Assembly: GCA_964522105.1 (NCBI GenBank)
Contig: CAZFVA010000051.1
Location: 1-12,413 of the forward strand
DNA from: JAGOFO01 sp964522105
Lineage (GTDB): Bacteria; Myxococcota_A; UBA9042; DTJE01
Direction of reading: 5' to 3'
Length of the DNA: 12,413 nt
How positions within the stretch are numbered: the stretch's first letter is position 1; every line of letters begins with the position of its first letter. Shown in pieces: positions 1 to 7,327 of this stretch. The notes below the pieces were generated by a model. That model searched no databases and was not told where the DNA came from. It worked only from the letters and a program-made list of their open reading frames with translations. Both the position numbers and the translations under genes were made by a program.

Positions 1-965
1 CGGCCAATCTGGCCGTTTATTTTGCCACGCTGAAGCCGGGCGAGACTGTGATGGGTATGGCTCTGCCGTCGGGTGGTCACCTGACCCACGGCTGGAAGGT
101 CTCGATTACAGGGTCTTTTTTCCGTTCAGTCCAATATTCCGTCGATGGGAAAACTGGCCTGATTGACTATGACCAGGTGCGCGATCTGGCAAAGGCGGAA
201 AGGCCGAAGTTGCTGATCTGCGGTGCCACAGCCTACCCCAGAATCCTTGATTTCCAGGCTTTCCGGTCGATTGCGGATGAAGTCGGAGCCGTGCTGATGG
301 CCGACATGGCCCATATAGCCGGTCTTGTCGCGGGCGGTGCCCATCCAAGCCCCGTGCCGTGGGCAGACGTTGTTACGACGACGACTCACAAGACGTTGCG
401 TGGTCCCCGTGGCGCCATGATTCTTTGCAAAGAGGCGATGGCGAAGGCGATCGACAAGGCCGTATTCCCGGGTCTGCAGGGTGGACCCCATAACCACACG
501 ACCGCTGGAATTGCGGTTGCCCTGAAAGAAGCGGCGACGCCCGAATTCAGTCAGTACGCGCATCAGGTTGTCACGAATGCCCGTGTTCTGGCGGGCCATC
601 TGGCCGGTCACGGTTTCAAACTGGTCACCGGCGGCACGGACAATCATTTGATTCTGATGGACGTAACGACCCGTGATATGACAGGAAAGTTGTTTGCGCA
701 GGCACTTGATCGTGCCGGTCTTGAGTGCAATTACAACACGGTACCTGATGATCCGCGCAAGCCGTTTGACCCGTCAGGACTGCGTCTGGGAACGGCAGCG
801 GTAACGTCACGCGGGATGAAAGAACCCGAGATGCGCGTGATTGCCGATTACTTCAACCGTGTCGCGCAGAATGTTGAAAGTCCCGATGCGCTTGATGCGA
901 TTGCCGCCGAAGTCCGCGCTTTCTGTGCTGCGTTCCCCGCCCCCGGAATCAACGTAAATAACTAA
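1..965 (+). CDS. glyA: Serine hydroxymethyltransferase, 5' end cut by window edge
   Basis: This gene encodes the PLP-dependent cytoplasmic enzyme that converts serine plus tetrahydrofolate to glycine plus 5,10-methylene-THF. The reading frame is open from the left edge (first full codon at 3) and ends at TAA 963-965. That leaves 320 visible residues of a family that is usually about 415-430, so roughly the first 100 are missing. Visible family signatures are GGHLTHG near the start, the DMAHIAGLVA block, and TTTTHKTLRGPRG. The lysine of the last motif (codon 390-392) is the Schiff-base PLP lysine. PGLQGGPHNHTTA and, near the C-terminus, SGLRLGTAAVTSRG also match the family. It is convergent with the HD-GYP gene, with 68 bases between the two stop codons and no convincing terminator there. 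The assignment is secure; the true start lies outside the window. Confidence 0.97.
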   Translation, partial: ANLAVYFATLKPGETVMGMALPSGGHLTHGWKVSITGSFFRSVQYSVDGKTGLIDYDQVRDLAKAERPKLLICGATAYPRILDFQAFRSIADEVGAVLMADMAHIAGLVAGGAHPSPVPWADVVTTTTHKTLRGPRGAMILCKEAMAKAIDKAVFPGLQGGPHNHTTAGIAVALKEAATPEFSQYAHQVVTNARVLAGHLAGHGFKLVTGGTDNHLILMDVTTRDMTGKLFAQALDRAGLECNYNTVPDDPRKPFDPSGLRLGTAAVTSRGMKEPEMRVIADYFNRVAQNVESPDALDAIAAEVRAFCAAFPAPGINVNN

Positions 966-1033
966 ACCTTCCGGTCGGTTACTCCTCACCCAGATTAATT
1001 TTTCGGCGGTATTTTCGGGCTTTGATTAAAGGT
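966..1033. other. Convergent intergenic gap without a clear terminator
   Basis: These 68 bases separate the glyA stop from the stop of the minus-strand HD-GYP gene. The stretch is AT-richer than its surroundings and contains two copies of GATTAA (993-998 and 1024-1029) and two TTTTCGG words. I find no strong GC hairpin followed by a T run on either strand. Termination may be Rho-dependent or may read into the opposing gene. Confidence 0.4.
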
Positions 1034-3151
1034 CTAAAGCTGGAAACCTTCGTTTTCAATCAGGTGCAGGCAGGCGCTGGTAACTACCGGGTCGTACTTT
1101 GTTCCGGAACCAGATCTGATCTCGTCTAAAGCGGCCTTGACCCCGAGGGCCGGGCGATACGGACGGTGAGTCGCCATCGCCTCTACCACGTCGGCGACGC
1201 TCAGTATCCTGGCCTCCATCATGATGTCTTCGCCCTTGAGGCCTGACGGATAACCTGACCCGTCAAGGCGTTCATGGTGCTGCTTGACGATGTCCGCGAC
1301 CGGCCACGGGAAGTCGATGTCCTTCAGGATGTTGTAACCGATATGGGAATGGCCTTTGATTAATTCGAATTCGGTGTCTGTAAGGATGCCCGGCCTTGAA
1401 AGGATTTCCGCAGGGACGCCAATCTTTCCAAGGTCATGCAGCGATCCGGCAAGCCTGACAGCGTCGATTCGGTCATCTGTAAGTCCGATCTTTGCCGCTA
1501 TCGTTCTGCCAAGGTTGGAAACCCTGCGTTGATGGCCTGCTGTGTAGGGATCCCGCGTTTCTACCGTCCGAACCATCGCCTGAATCGTGCCTTCAAGTGC
1601 TTTGCGAAGTGATGTCAGGGTTTTGCCCTGTGATTCCCGTCCTTCAATAAGCTGGTCCAGAATCCTGCGGCGCGAAAGCGCACTGTTAATCAGATTCGGG
1701 ACCATCTCAAGAAGCTGAAGGTCATCCTGGCCCCAGTCTTTGTCGCGGACAGGATTATCTACGCACATTACCCCGGCCAGGGCCCCTTCGACCCTGAGCG
1801 GAAGCCATATTGCAGACGTAACGCCGATTTCCGCCAGCATCGCCTTTTCGCGCGCCGCCGCTTCCGGGAGGTCATTTGTGGCCTTGATAACGACAGATTG
1901 ACCATCCTTGAATTGTGAAAACATCCACGGCATTTCAGATTCGTTCGGGCGCGGGATACCGGTACCCGGCACGGCACTGCCGTTAGAAAGCCAGTGCCAC
2001 GAGTCTTCCGCCCCCTGGCAGTTGGTGTCAAGCAGGTACAGGCTGGTGCGCTTCGCGCCGATTGCCCCGCCTACTTCTTCCAGAACCTTTTCCACGGCCC
2101 GGTCAAAGTCGTTGCTGAGCATTGTTGCGGACGCCTTTACAACGGCCATTTCAACGGCCAGGCGGTCCCGCGACTTTGCTTCAAAGATAACCCTGGCTTT
2201 TTCATTCGCCGCTGATTCAAGACCTGCCCGCTCGGCATCCAGATTGACCGGTGCCGTGGCGGAAATTTCTCTTATGTCTGCAATGATACTGTTGTCGTCG
2301 GTCTGAATGCCGGACGGGCTGAACCTGACATCAAATTCCTGCCAGTCGTCACGGCATCGAAGGCGCAGTCTGGTCGCAGTTGAGCAGCCTTCAGACGCGG
2401 CACCCAGCAATTTTCCAACACGTTCGGCGTCACGGGGATGGATATGGGTCAGGAACTCCCGGTCCATGCTTTCCATCAGCGAAACGCCAATGACCGATCT
2501 GGCGGAAGGGCTTTCAAATGAAACCATTCCGTTACGGTCAAGAACCAGCATGATGTCGCGGGTCTTTTCCAGGGCTGTCTTGTAAAGAGCTTCTTTCCTG
2601 CTCAGTTTTGTTTCCGCGACTACGCGCTGGATGGCTGAACCGGCCATGTTTGTAACAAGGCTGATGAAGGCGTCTTCACCTTTTGCGAACGGTTTGCTGT
2701 CCTTACGGCCCAGACCAACAACGCCGTGTACCCGTCCCGCCGCCTTCAATGGTGAATAGAACTTTATGCTGTTATTTGCAGAAATATCCTGAGGGGATGT
2801 ATCTGAACTGGTTTCCAGAGTAGTTTCAAGATCTTTCAGGCGCGCATCCGCTTCATCCGCGCAAACAACTTCGGCACGCCCATTTTTAAATACGCGGGTG
2901 ATCGGTCCGTCGCAGTCGTCAAGGCCGCAGAATTCGCCTTTGTCCCCGGGACTGAACCAAACCGTTGATGCCGCAGTCGTCGGACTTTCCTTATAAACGA
3001 CGCAACACGCATGCAGGTGAAGTTTTTCCTGAAGAACGATTCCGACTGTTCTGGCAATTTCCTGGATCGAGACGGCAGAATTCAGGTCCGTTGATATGTC
3101 TGTGAGGCAGGACACATCAAGCCTTTCGATTGTTTCTGCGGACAGGCACAT
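1034..3151 (-). CDS. GAF-PAS-GAF-HD-GYP signalling protein (probable c-di-GMP phosphodiesterase)
   Basis: This is a 705-residue soluble protein with no membrane segment. Domains by residue are an N-terminal GAF (~10-185), PAS (~190-300), a charged helical linker (~305-350), a second GAF (~350-495), and a C-terminal HD-GYP (~525-700). The HD-GYP metal ligands and signature appear complete: H572-D573 in LHDLGKIG, IKGHSHIG, QHHERLDGSGYP (G633-Y634-P635), and SVADVVEAM. HD-GYP proteins with these residues usually hydrolyse c-di-GMP to pGpG or GMP; some act on 3',3'-cGAMP. The two GAFs and the PAS are presumed sensory, with unknown ligands. I chose ATG at 3151 because a CAGGAGA Shine-Dalgarno lies 9 bases upstream. 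A TTG 18 codons further upstream lacks such support. The gene stands alone, convergent with glyA and divergent from ileS. There is no GGDEF domain, so it would degrade rather than make c-di-GMP. Confidence 0.9.
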   Translation of the reverse strand: MCLSAETIERLDVSCLTDISTDLNSAVSIQEIARTVGIVLQEKLHLHACCVVYKESPTTAASTVWFSPGDKGEFCGLDDCDGPITRVFKNGRAEVVCADEADARLKDLETTLETSSDTSPQDISANNSIKFYSPLKAAGRVHGVVGLGRKDSKPFAKGEDAFISLVTNMAGSAIQRVVAETKLSRKEALYKTALEKTRDIMLVLDRNGMVSFESPSARSVIGVSLMESMDREFLTHIHPRDAERVGKLLGAASEGCSTATRLRLRCRDDWQEFDVRFSPSGIQTDDNSIIADIREISATAPVNLDAERAGLESAANEKARVIFEAKSRDRLAVEMAVVKASATMLSNDFDRAVEKVLEEVGGAIGAKRTSLYLLDTNCQGAEDSWHWLSNGSAVPGTGIPRPNESEMPWMFSQFKDGQSVVIKATNDLPEAAAREKAMLAEIGVTSAIWLPLRVEGALAGVMCVDNPVRDKDWGQDDLQLLEMVPNLINSALSRRRILDQLIEGRESQGKTLTSLRKALEGTIQAMVRTVETRDPYTAGHQRRVSNLGRTIAAKIGLTDDRIDAVRLAGSLHDLGKIGVPAEILSRPGILTDTEFELIKGHSHIGYNILKDIDFPWPVADIVKQHHERLDGSGYPSGLKGEDIMMEARILSVADVVEAMATHRPYRPALGVKAALDEIRSGSGTKYDPVVTSACLHLIENEGFQL

Positions 3152-3160
3152 GGTAGCCGT

Positions 3161-3167
3161 TCTCCTG
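3161..3167 (-). promoter_or_regulatory. Ribosome binding site fixing the HD-GYP gene start
   Basis: On the minus strand this reads CAGGAGA, 9 bases before ATG 3151. It supports that ATG over the TTG at 3205, which would add 18 residues. Confidence 0.75.
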
Positions 3168-3327
3168 GTGCCGCCTGGACGGAATTTTGACGAACCTGAC
3201 AACAATCCGATTCGAAACCCCAGTAATGGATAGTATTTCCTTGTAGATACCGATGCCTAGAAAACGACATGATTTTTTTGTCAGCAACTGCATAATTGTT
3301 TCATCAGTCGGTTTTCCGGTTCCCGAT

Positions 3328-3355
3328 TTGACTTTTCGGCTGATATTGCTAGAGT
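3328..3355 (+). promoter_or_regulatory. Extended -10 sigma70-type promoter for ileS-lspA-speE
   Basis: The -35 is TTGACT (3328-3333; five of six match TTGACA). After 16 bases comes the -10 TAGAGT (3350-3355; four of six match TATAAT), immediately preceded by TGC, which gives the extended -10 motif TGnTAGAGT. Transcription would start near 3362, leaving a leader of about 43 bases before the ileS ATG. This is motif matching only, with no experimental support. Confidence 0.55.
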
Positions 3356-3404
3356 TTCGGCCGGTTTTCCCAAGTACGCCGACAGGCGCCGTTGCGAGGC
3401 ATTC

Positions 3405-6206
3405 ATGGCCACAGAAAAAGATTACAAAGACACTCTCTGCCTGCCCGGGACCTCTTTCCCGATGAAGGCGAACCTTCGCGAGAAGGAACCGGAGTTCCTG
3501 AATTTCTGGGAAGAAAACAAGATTTACGAAAAGATGATGTCTGTCGCCGGCGACGACGCGCCTTTTCTTTTTCACGACGGCCCCCCGTACGCGAACGGCC
3601 ATATTCATCACGGCCATATCCTTAACAAGGTCTTGAAAGACATTGTGGTAAAGGTCGCCAATATGACCGGCCACCGCTGTGAAAACAGGCCTGGCTGGGA
3701 TTGTCATGGCCTTCCGATTGAACATGCCGTTGAAAAGTTGATCGGCCGCGAAAAGGCCAGGGCCAACCCTTCGGATTTACGCCATAAATGCCGTGACTAT
3801 GCCCGTGAGTGGGTCGCCACGCAGCGCGATGAATTCAAGCGCCTGGGCGTCCTGGCCGAATGGGAAAATCCGTATCTGACGATGACCTTTGACTATGAAG
3901 CCACGACGTTGCGCGAGTTCGGCAAGTTTGTTGAAAAAGGCTCTGTAATCCTTGGTCACAAGCCTGTGTTCTGGTGCGCCGAGTGCGAAACTGCACTGGC
4001 CGACGCCGAGGTCGAGTACAAGGAATCGACGTCGCCTTCAATTTTTGTGAAGTTCCCGTTCGGTCCGAGCATCGGCGAAAGAATCCCGGCCCTGGCAGGC
4101 CGTTCAGGTGGCGTTATTATCTGGACGACGACCCCGTGGACGTTGCCGGCCAACCTGGCAATCGCGCTGGACCCTGCGGCCACATACATAGCTGAAGATG
4201 TCGGCGGCGACGTCTGGATTATGGCCGAAGCCCTGCGCGAAGATTTCCACTCCAGAACGAAGCATCCGATGGGCACGATCGTCGCGACGTTTGAAGGTGC
4301 CGCCCTGGACCGCGCAGCATGCCGCCATCCGTTCATTGACCGCGATTCGCTGATGATTGTCGGCGAGCACGTCACGATGGAAACCGGTACCGGCTGCGTT
4401 CATACAGCCCCCGGATTCGGTGAAGACGATTACGTGGTCGGCAAGCGTTACGGGCTCGAGCCGTACGCCCCGGTAAATGCCAAGGGTTGTTTCACGTCAG
4501 ACGTCCCTGAATTTGAAGGCCGAATGGTCTTTGACTGCGATCAGGACGTCATTAAACTACTGGAATCCAAGGGACTTCTGCTGGGCATGTCGAAGTACGC
4601 CCATCAGTATCCTCACTGCTGGCGGTCAAAGAACCCGGTCATCTTCCGTGCCACTCCGCAGTGGTTTATTACCGTTGACAACACCGGTCTGCGTCAGGGT
4701 GCCTTCAAGGCGATCGAAGATGTCCAGTTTATCCCGTCATGGGGTCGCGACAGGATTTCGGGGATGCTGAAGTCCAGGCCCGACTGGTGTATTTCCAGGC
4801 AGCGCCACTGGGGCGTCCCGATAGCCGGAACGATCTGCAACAAGTGCGGGCAGGTCGATACGACTTCTGATTTTATCAATCATGTCGCAGACATCTTTGA
4901 ACGCGAAGGTGCCGATGCCTGGTTTGACCGTCCGTTGTCTGAACTGATTCCAGACGGATGGGCGTGTTCTTCCTGTCATTCGACCGATCTGGCGAAGGTC
5001 CGTGACATTCTTGATGTCTGGTTTGATTCAGGCGTTTCGTACGCCGCAGTAATGGAAAAACGTTACGGGTACAAGACCAGGACTGACCTGTACCTTGAAG
5101 GAAGCGATCAGCACCGTGGCTGGTTCCAGTCGTCGCTGCTGGCGTCGGTCGGCACCAGGGGTCAGGCGCCATATAACGCTTGCCTTACACACGGTTTCGT
5201 CGTTGACGGAAACGGTCGTAAGCTGTCCAAGTCGGAAGGAAATTACATTGATCCCGGTAAGATCATTGACCGCGACGGCGCAGATATCCTGCGTCTATGG
5301 ACTGCGGCCGAAGATTACCGCGATGACATCCGGCTTTCACAGGAAATCCTGACCCGCCTTGTCGAAGCGTACCGCAAGATCAGAAATACTCTGCGGTTCA
5401 TGCTTGGTGTCGTTTCAGACCTGGACCCGGCCACCGAACTTCTGTCCGATGACGAGCTGCTGGTGCAGGATCGGTGGGCGCTGGCGCGGTTCGGCGAGGT
5501 AGTCGGCAAGGTCCGTGAAGCTTATGATGAATATGAATTCCACACCGTCGTAAGGACGATTCTGGGATACATGGTGTCTGATCTTTCCCAGTTCTATCTT
5601 GATATTACGAAGGATCGCCTTTATTGCGCGGCCCCTGACGGTTTTGATCGTCGCTCGGCTCAGACCGTCGTGTATCGTATCCTTGACGGCTTCCTGAAGC
5701 TGCTGGCCCCGGTCCTTTCATTCACGATGGAAGAGGCGTGGTCCCATCATCGCCGTATGCCCGGTTCGCCCGAAAGCATTCTGCTGACGCGGCTTCCGTG
5801 TGCTTCTGATTACCCGTCAGACCCGGATCTGCTTGCAGAAATGGTGACGTTCAGACAGGTCCGCGATGTCGTCCTGAAGACGCTTGAAAATGCCAGAACG
5901 GCTAAAGAAATCGGTCATCCGTTGCAGGCCAGCGTCCTGATTCAGGTGAAGGAAGGCAGCGAACATGACAAGATTGTTTCAAAATTCGAAGCGATTCTGC
6001 CGGAATTGTTCGTTGTATCAAGGACTTCGGTCGAGCGCGTCAAGTCCCTTGAAGGCGATGCCGTTGCCGCAGTCGTGGTTACGCCCCTGACGTCCACGCG
6101 CTGTTCGCGGTGCTGGAACTACTTTGAGTCAGTCGGTACGATCGACGGGCATCCCGATCTGTGTGCGCGGTGCGCCGACGTTATTGAAGCCGCGACGTGC
6201 CCGTAG
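3405..6206 (+). CDS. ileS: Isoleucyl-tRNA synthetase, bacterial zinc-finger type
   Basis: This class I aminoacyl-tRNA synthetase charges tRNA-Ile in the cytoplasm. At 933 residues it has the normal length for the bacterial form. The ATP-binding HIGH-type motif is HHGH (68-71) within GPPYANGHIHHGH. The second signature is KLSKS (606-610). The CP1 editing domain carries the threonine-rich TTTPWT (241-246), expected to hydrolyse mischarged Val-tRNA-Ile. The DVWFDSGVSY block precedes the KLSKS region. A C-terminal zinc finger is seen as C900-x2-C903 and C920-x2-C923. ATG 3405 has GAGG (3396-3399) five bases upstream, and the protein begins in the usual family fashion. It is the first gene of a likely operon with lspA and speE. 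The ileS-lspA adjacency is well known in other bacteria, which supports both calls. Nothing suggests a broken or transferred copy. Confidence 0.98.
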   Translation: MATEKDYKDTLCLPGTSFPMKANLREKEPEFLNFWEENKIYEKMMSVAGDDAPFLFHDGPPYANGHIHHGHILNKVLKDIVVKVANMTGHRCENRPGWDCHGLPIEHAVEKLIGREKARANPSDLRHKCRDYAREWVATQRDEFKRLGVLAEWENPYLTMTFDYEATTLREFGKFVEKGSVILGHKPVFWCAECETALADAEVEYKESTSPSIFVKFPFGPSIGERIPALAGRSGGVIIWTTTPWTLPANLAIALDPAATYIAEDVGGDVWIMAEALREDFHSRTKHPMGTIVATFEGAALDRAACRHPFIDRDSLMIVGEHVTMETGTGCVHTAPGFGEDDYVVGKRYGLEPYAPVNAKGCFTSDVPEFEGRMVFDCDQDVIKLLESKGLLLGMSKYAHQYPHCWRSKNPVIFRATPQWFITVDNTGLRQGAFKAIEDVQFIPSWGRDRISGMLKSRPDWCISRQRHWGVPIAGTICNKCGQVDTTSDFINHVADIFEREGADAWFDRPLSELIPDGWACSSCHSTDLAKVRDILDVWFDSGVSYAAVMEKRYGYKTRTDLYLEGSDQHRGWFQSSLLASVGTRGQAPYNACLTHGFVVDGNGRKLSKSEGNYIDPGKIIDRDGADILRLWTAAEDYRDDIRLSQEILTRLVEAYRKIRNTLRFMLGVVSDLDPATELLSDDELLVQDRWALARFGEVVGKVREAYDEYEFHTVVRTILGYMVSDLSQFYLDITKDRLYCAAPDGFDRRSAQTVVYRILDGFLKLLAPVLSFTMEEAWSHHRRMPGSPESILLTRLPCASDYPSDPDLLAEMVTFRQVRDVVLKTLENARTAKEIGHPLQASVLIQVKEGSEHDKIVSKFEAILPELFVVSRTSVERVKSLEGDAVAAVVVTPLTSTRCSRCWNYFESVGTIDGHPDLCARCADVIEAATCP

Positions 6207-6249
6207 CCGATAAGTGCCCGTCATAAAAGCTATCCTGGTCAACGAAAGC

Positions 6250-6253
6250 GGAG
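6250..6253 (+). promoter_or_regulatory. Ribosome binding site fixing the lspA start
   Basis: GGAG lies 7 bases before ATG 6261. The in-frame TTG at 6255 lies only 1 base after it and is therefore unlikely to be the start. Confidence 0.65.
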
Positions 6254-6260
6254 TTTGCCG

Positions 6261-7286
6261 ATGTCATCTGGTAACAAGAACTTGATAAGAATCGCTGTCG
6301 TTCTGGTCGTCGTCGGCCTTTTTACCGCGTCCGATCTGGTTTCCAAGCGCTGGATGGAAAGCAATCTTGCCGACTGGTCACATCTGTTGCCGGTGAAAGT
6401 TGATTCGGCCCCCGGCGCAAAGACTGTTGGTGATGTTTTGAGGGCCCGTTTTCCCGGGATGACTGACGCTGAACTGAAAGGTAACGTCTTTGCCCAGCCC
6501 GACTTCACCAAAATTACGCCGACCGACAAGGTTCATTCCCTTGAAAATCAACTTGGTTCCGGCGTTGAAGGGTTTCTGGTCTTCGAACCCGATTCCAGGT
6601 TTGCGCGGCGGGTTCCAAGGCTTGATGCCGTTATAGTGAAGCGTCTGGTTGCCAGGGCAGCCCCGGATTCCGATCCTGGTAAGGCGGTTGAAGCGGTCAA
6701 GACCGAACTGGCGCCCGTAACTGTGCGGGATTTCATACTTGACCGTATCCCTGAAGAATCGGCGTCGTCGGTAGATACGACGATTGCGACACGGCTTTTC
6801 GTTATTCCGGCGGGTGGCCTGAAACCGGTTGCGCTGGATTCGTCGCCGGAAAAAGGTGCTACTTACCTGTTGGCAGACAGAACTATCAATATTATCGACG
6901 GGTTCTGGGATTTTTCGTATGCCGAAAACCCGGCCGGTGCCTTTTCGATGATGCTCAGTCTGGACCATAACGTGCGCAGGGCAATTTTCCTTGTGTTCTC
7001 GATCATCGCGATACTGGCACTTGGCTACATGTTGATCCGGCCACCGTCGAACAACATCATTGTTTCAATCGCTCTTGGCGCGATTATGGGTGGTGCGATC
7101 GGCAACCTGGTTGACAGGGTCAGCCTTTCGTATGTTGTCGATTTTATTCATATGTATCGCGGTAATCTTCACTGGCCCAGGTACAATATTGCTGATATAG
7201 GCGTGTCTGTCGGGGTCTGCGTTCTGCTTCTGGTGACGATGATTTCCCCGTCGGCCACGAAGGTTGAAAAGAAGGGCAGGAAGTAA
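6261..7286 (+). CDS. lspA: Lipoprotein signal peptidase II with large extracytoplasmic insertion
   Basis: LspA is the inner-membrane aspartyl protease that removes signal peptides from prolipoproteins after Lgt modification. This protein has 341 residues, about twice the usual ~160. The family core is recognisable. TM1 spans ~8-28 with conserved D25 in SDLVSK. The beta-cradle strand leads into ENPAGAF (N223). Further membrane helices lie at ~240-260, ~264-284 and ~310-328. The motif GNLVDR sits at 281-286. The catalytic aspartates are D294 (VVDFI) and D312 (NIADIG); the residue after D312 is Ile, where Ser/Thr is more usual. Between TM1 and the cradle lie ~175 residues (~34-208) where ordinary LspA has only a short loop; they should face the periplasm. 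The tail is basic. ATG 6261 is chosen from its upstream GGAG. It sits 54 bases after ileS and 41 before speE, so co-transcription is likely. The LspA call is firm; the role of the insert is unknown. Confidence 0.92.
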   Translation: MSSGNKNLIRIAVVLVVVGLFTASDLVSKRWMESNLADWSHLLPVKVDSAPGAKTVGDVLRARFPGMTDAELKGNVFAQPDFTKITPTDKVHSLENQLGSGVEGFLVFEPDSRFARRVPRLDAVIVKRLVARAAPDSDPGKAVEAVKTELAPVTVRDFILDRIPEESASSVDTTIATRLFVIPAGGLKPVALDSSPEKGATYLLADRTINIIDGFWDFSYAENPAGAFSMMLSLDHNVRRAIFLVFSIIAILALGYMLIRPPSNNIIVSIALGAIMGGAIGNLVDRVSLSYVVDFIHMYRGNLHWPRYNIADIGVSVGVCVLLLVTMISPSATKVEKKGRK

Positions 7287-7327
7287 AGTAAGCCCGCGCG
7301 GCGCCTTCCAGTTCATGGAGTTACTTG

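Larger units (their letters stand above)
3152..3404. other. Divergent intergenic region between the HD-GYP gene and ileS
   Basis: These 253 bases lie between two divergent genes, so both promoters should be here. The rightward one is credible (3328-3355). For the leftward HD-GYP gene I find only weak hexamer pairs and name none. A short hairpin (CGCC-GACA-GGCG, about 3377-3388) sits in the predicted ileS leader. The leader is too short for a T-box riboswitch. No small gene is supported. Confidence 0.5.

Noticed and set aside
375..388. Short ACG triplet run in glyA
   Set aside because: It encodes the conserved threonine run before the PLP lysine, so it reflects protein constraint and not a microsatellite of interest.
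126..647. 173-codon open frame antisense to glyA
   Set aside because: It is a shadow of the highly conserved SHMT frame, including its PLP lysine region.
3606..3617. HHGH instead of HIGH in IleRS as a possible active-site change
   Set aside because: The second position of this motif varies among class I synthetases. The two outer histidines and the glycine are present, so I see no reason to suspect loss of function.
3117..3725. 202-codon minus-strand open frame across the HD-GYP/ileS intergenic region
   Set aside because: It overlaps the start of ileS and the 5' end of the HD-GYP gene, and its translation resembles no family. Both overlapped genes are firmly identified.
6190..6230. Direct repeat GTGCCCGT at the end of ileS
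   Set aside because: It is two 8-base copies 17 bases apart, with no hairpin, promoter or operator context. This is within chance expectation.
6378..6968. 196-codon open frame antisense to the LspA insert
   Set aside because: It lies wholly inside a well-supported coding frame, has no recognisable domain and no clear start signal. Long antisense frames are expected from the codon bias here.
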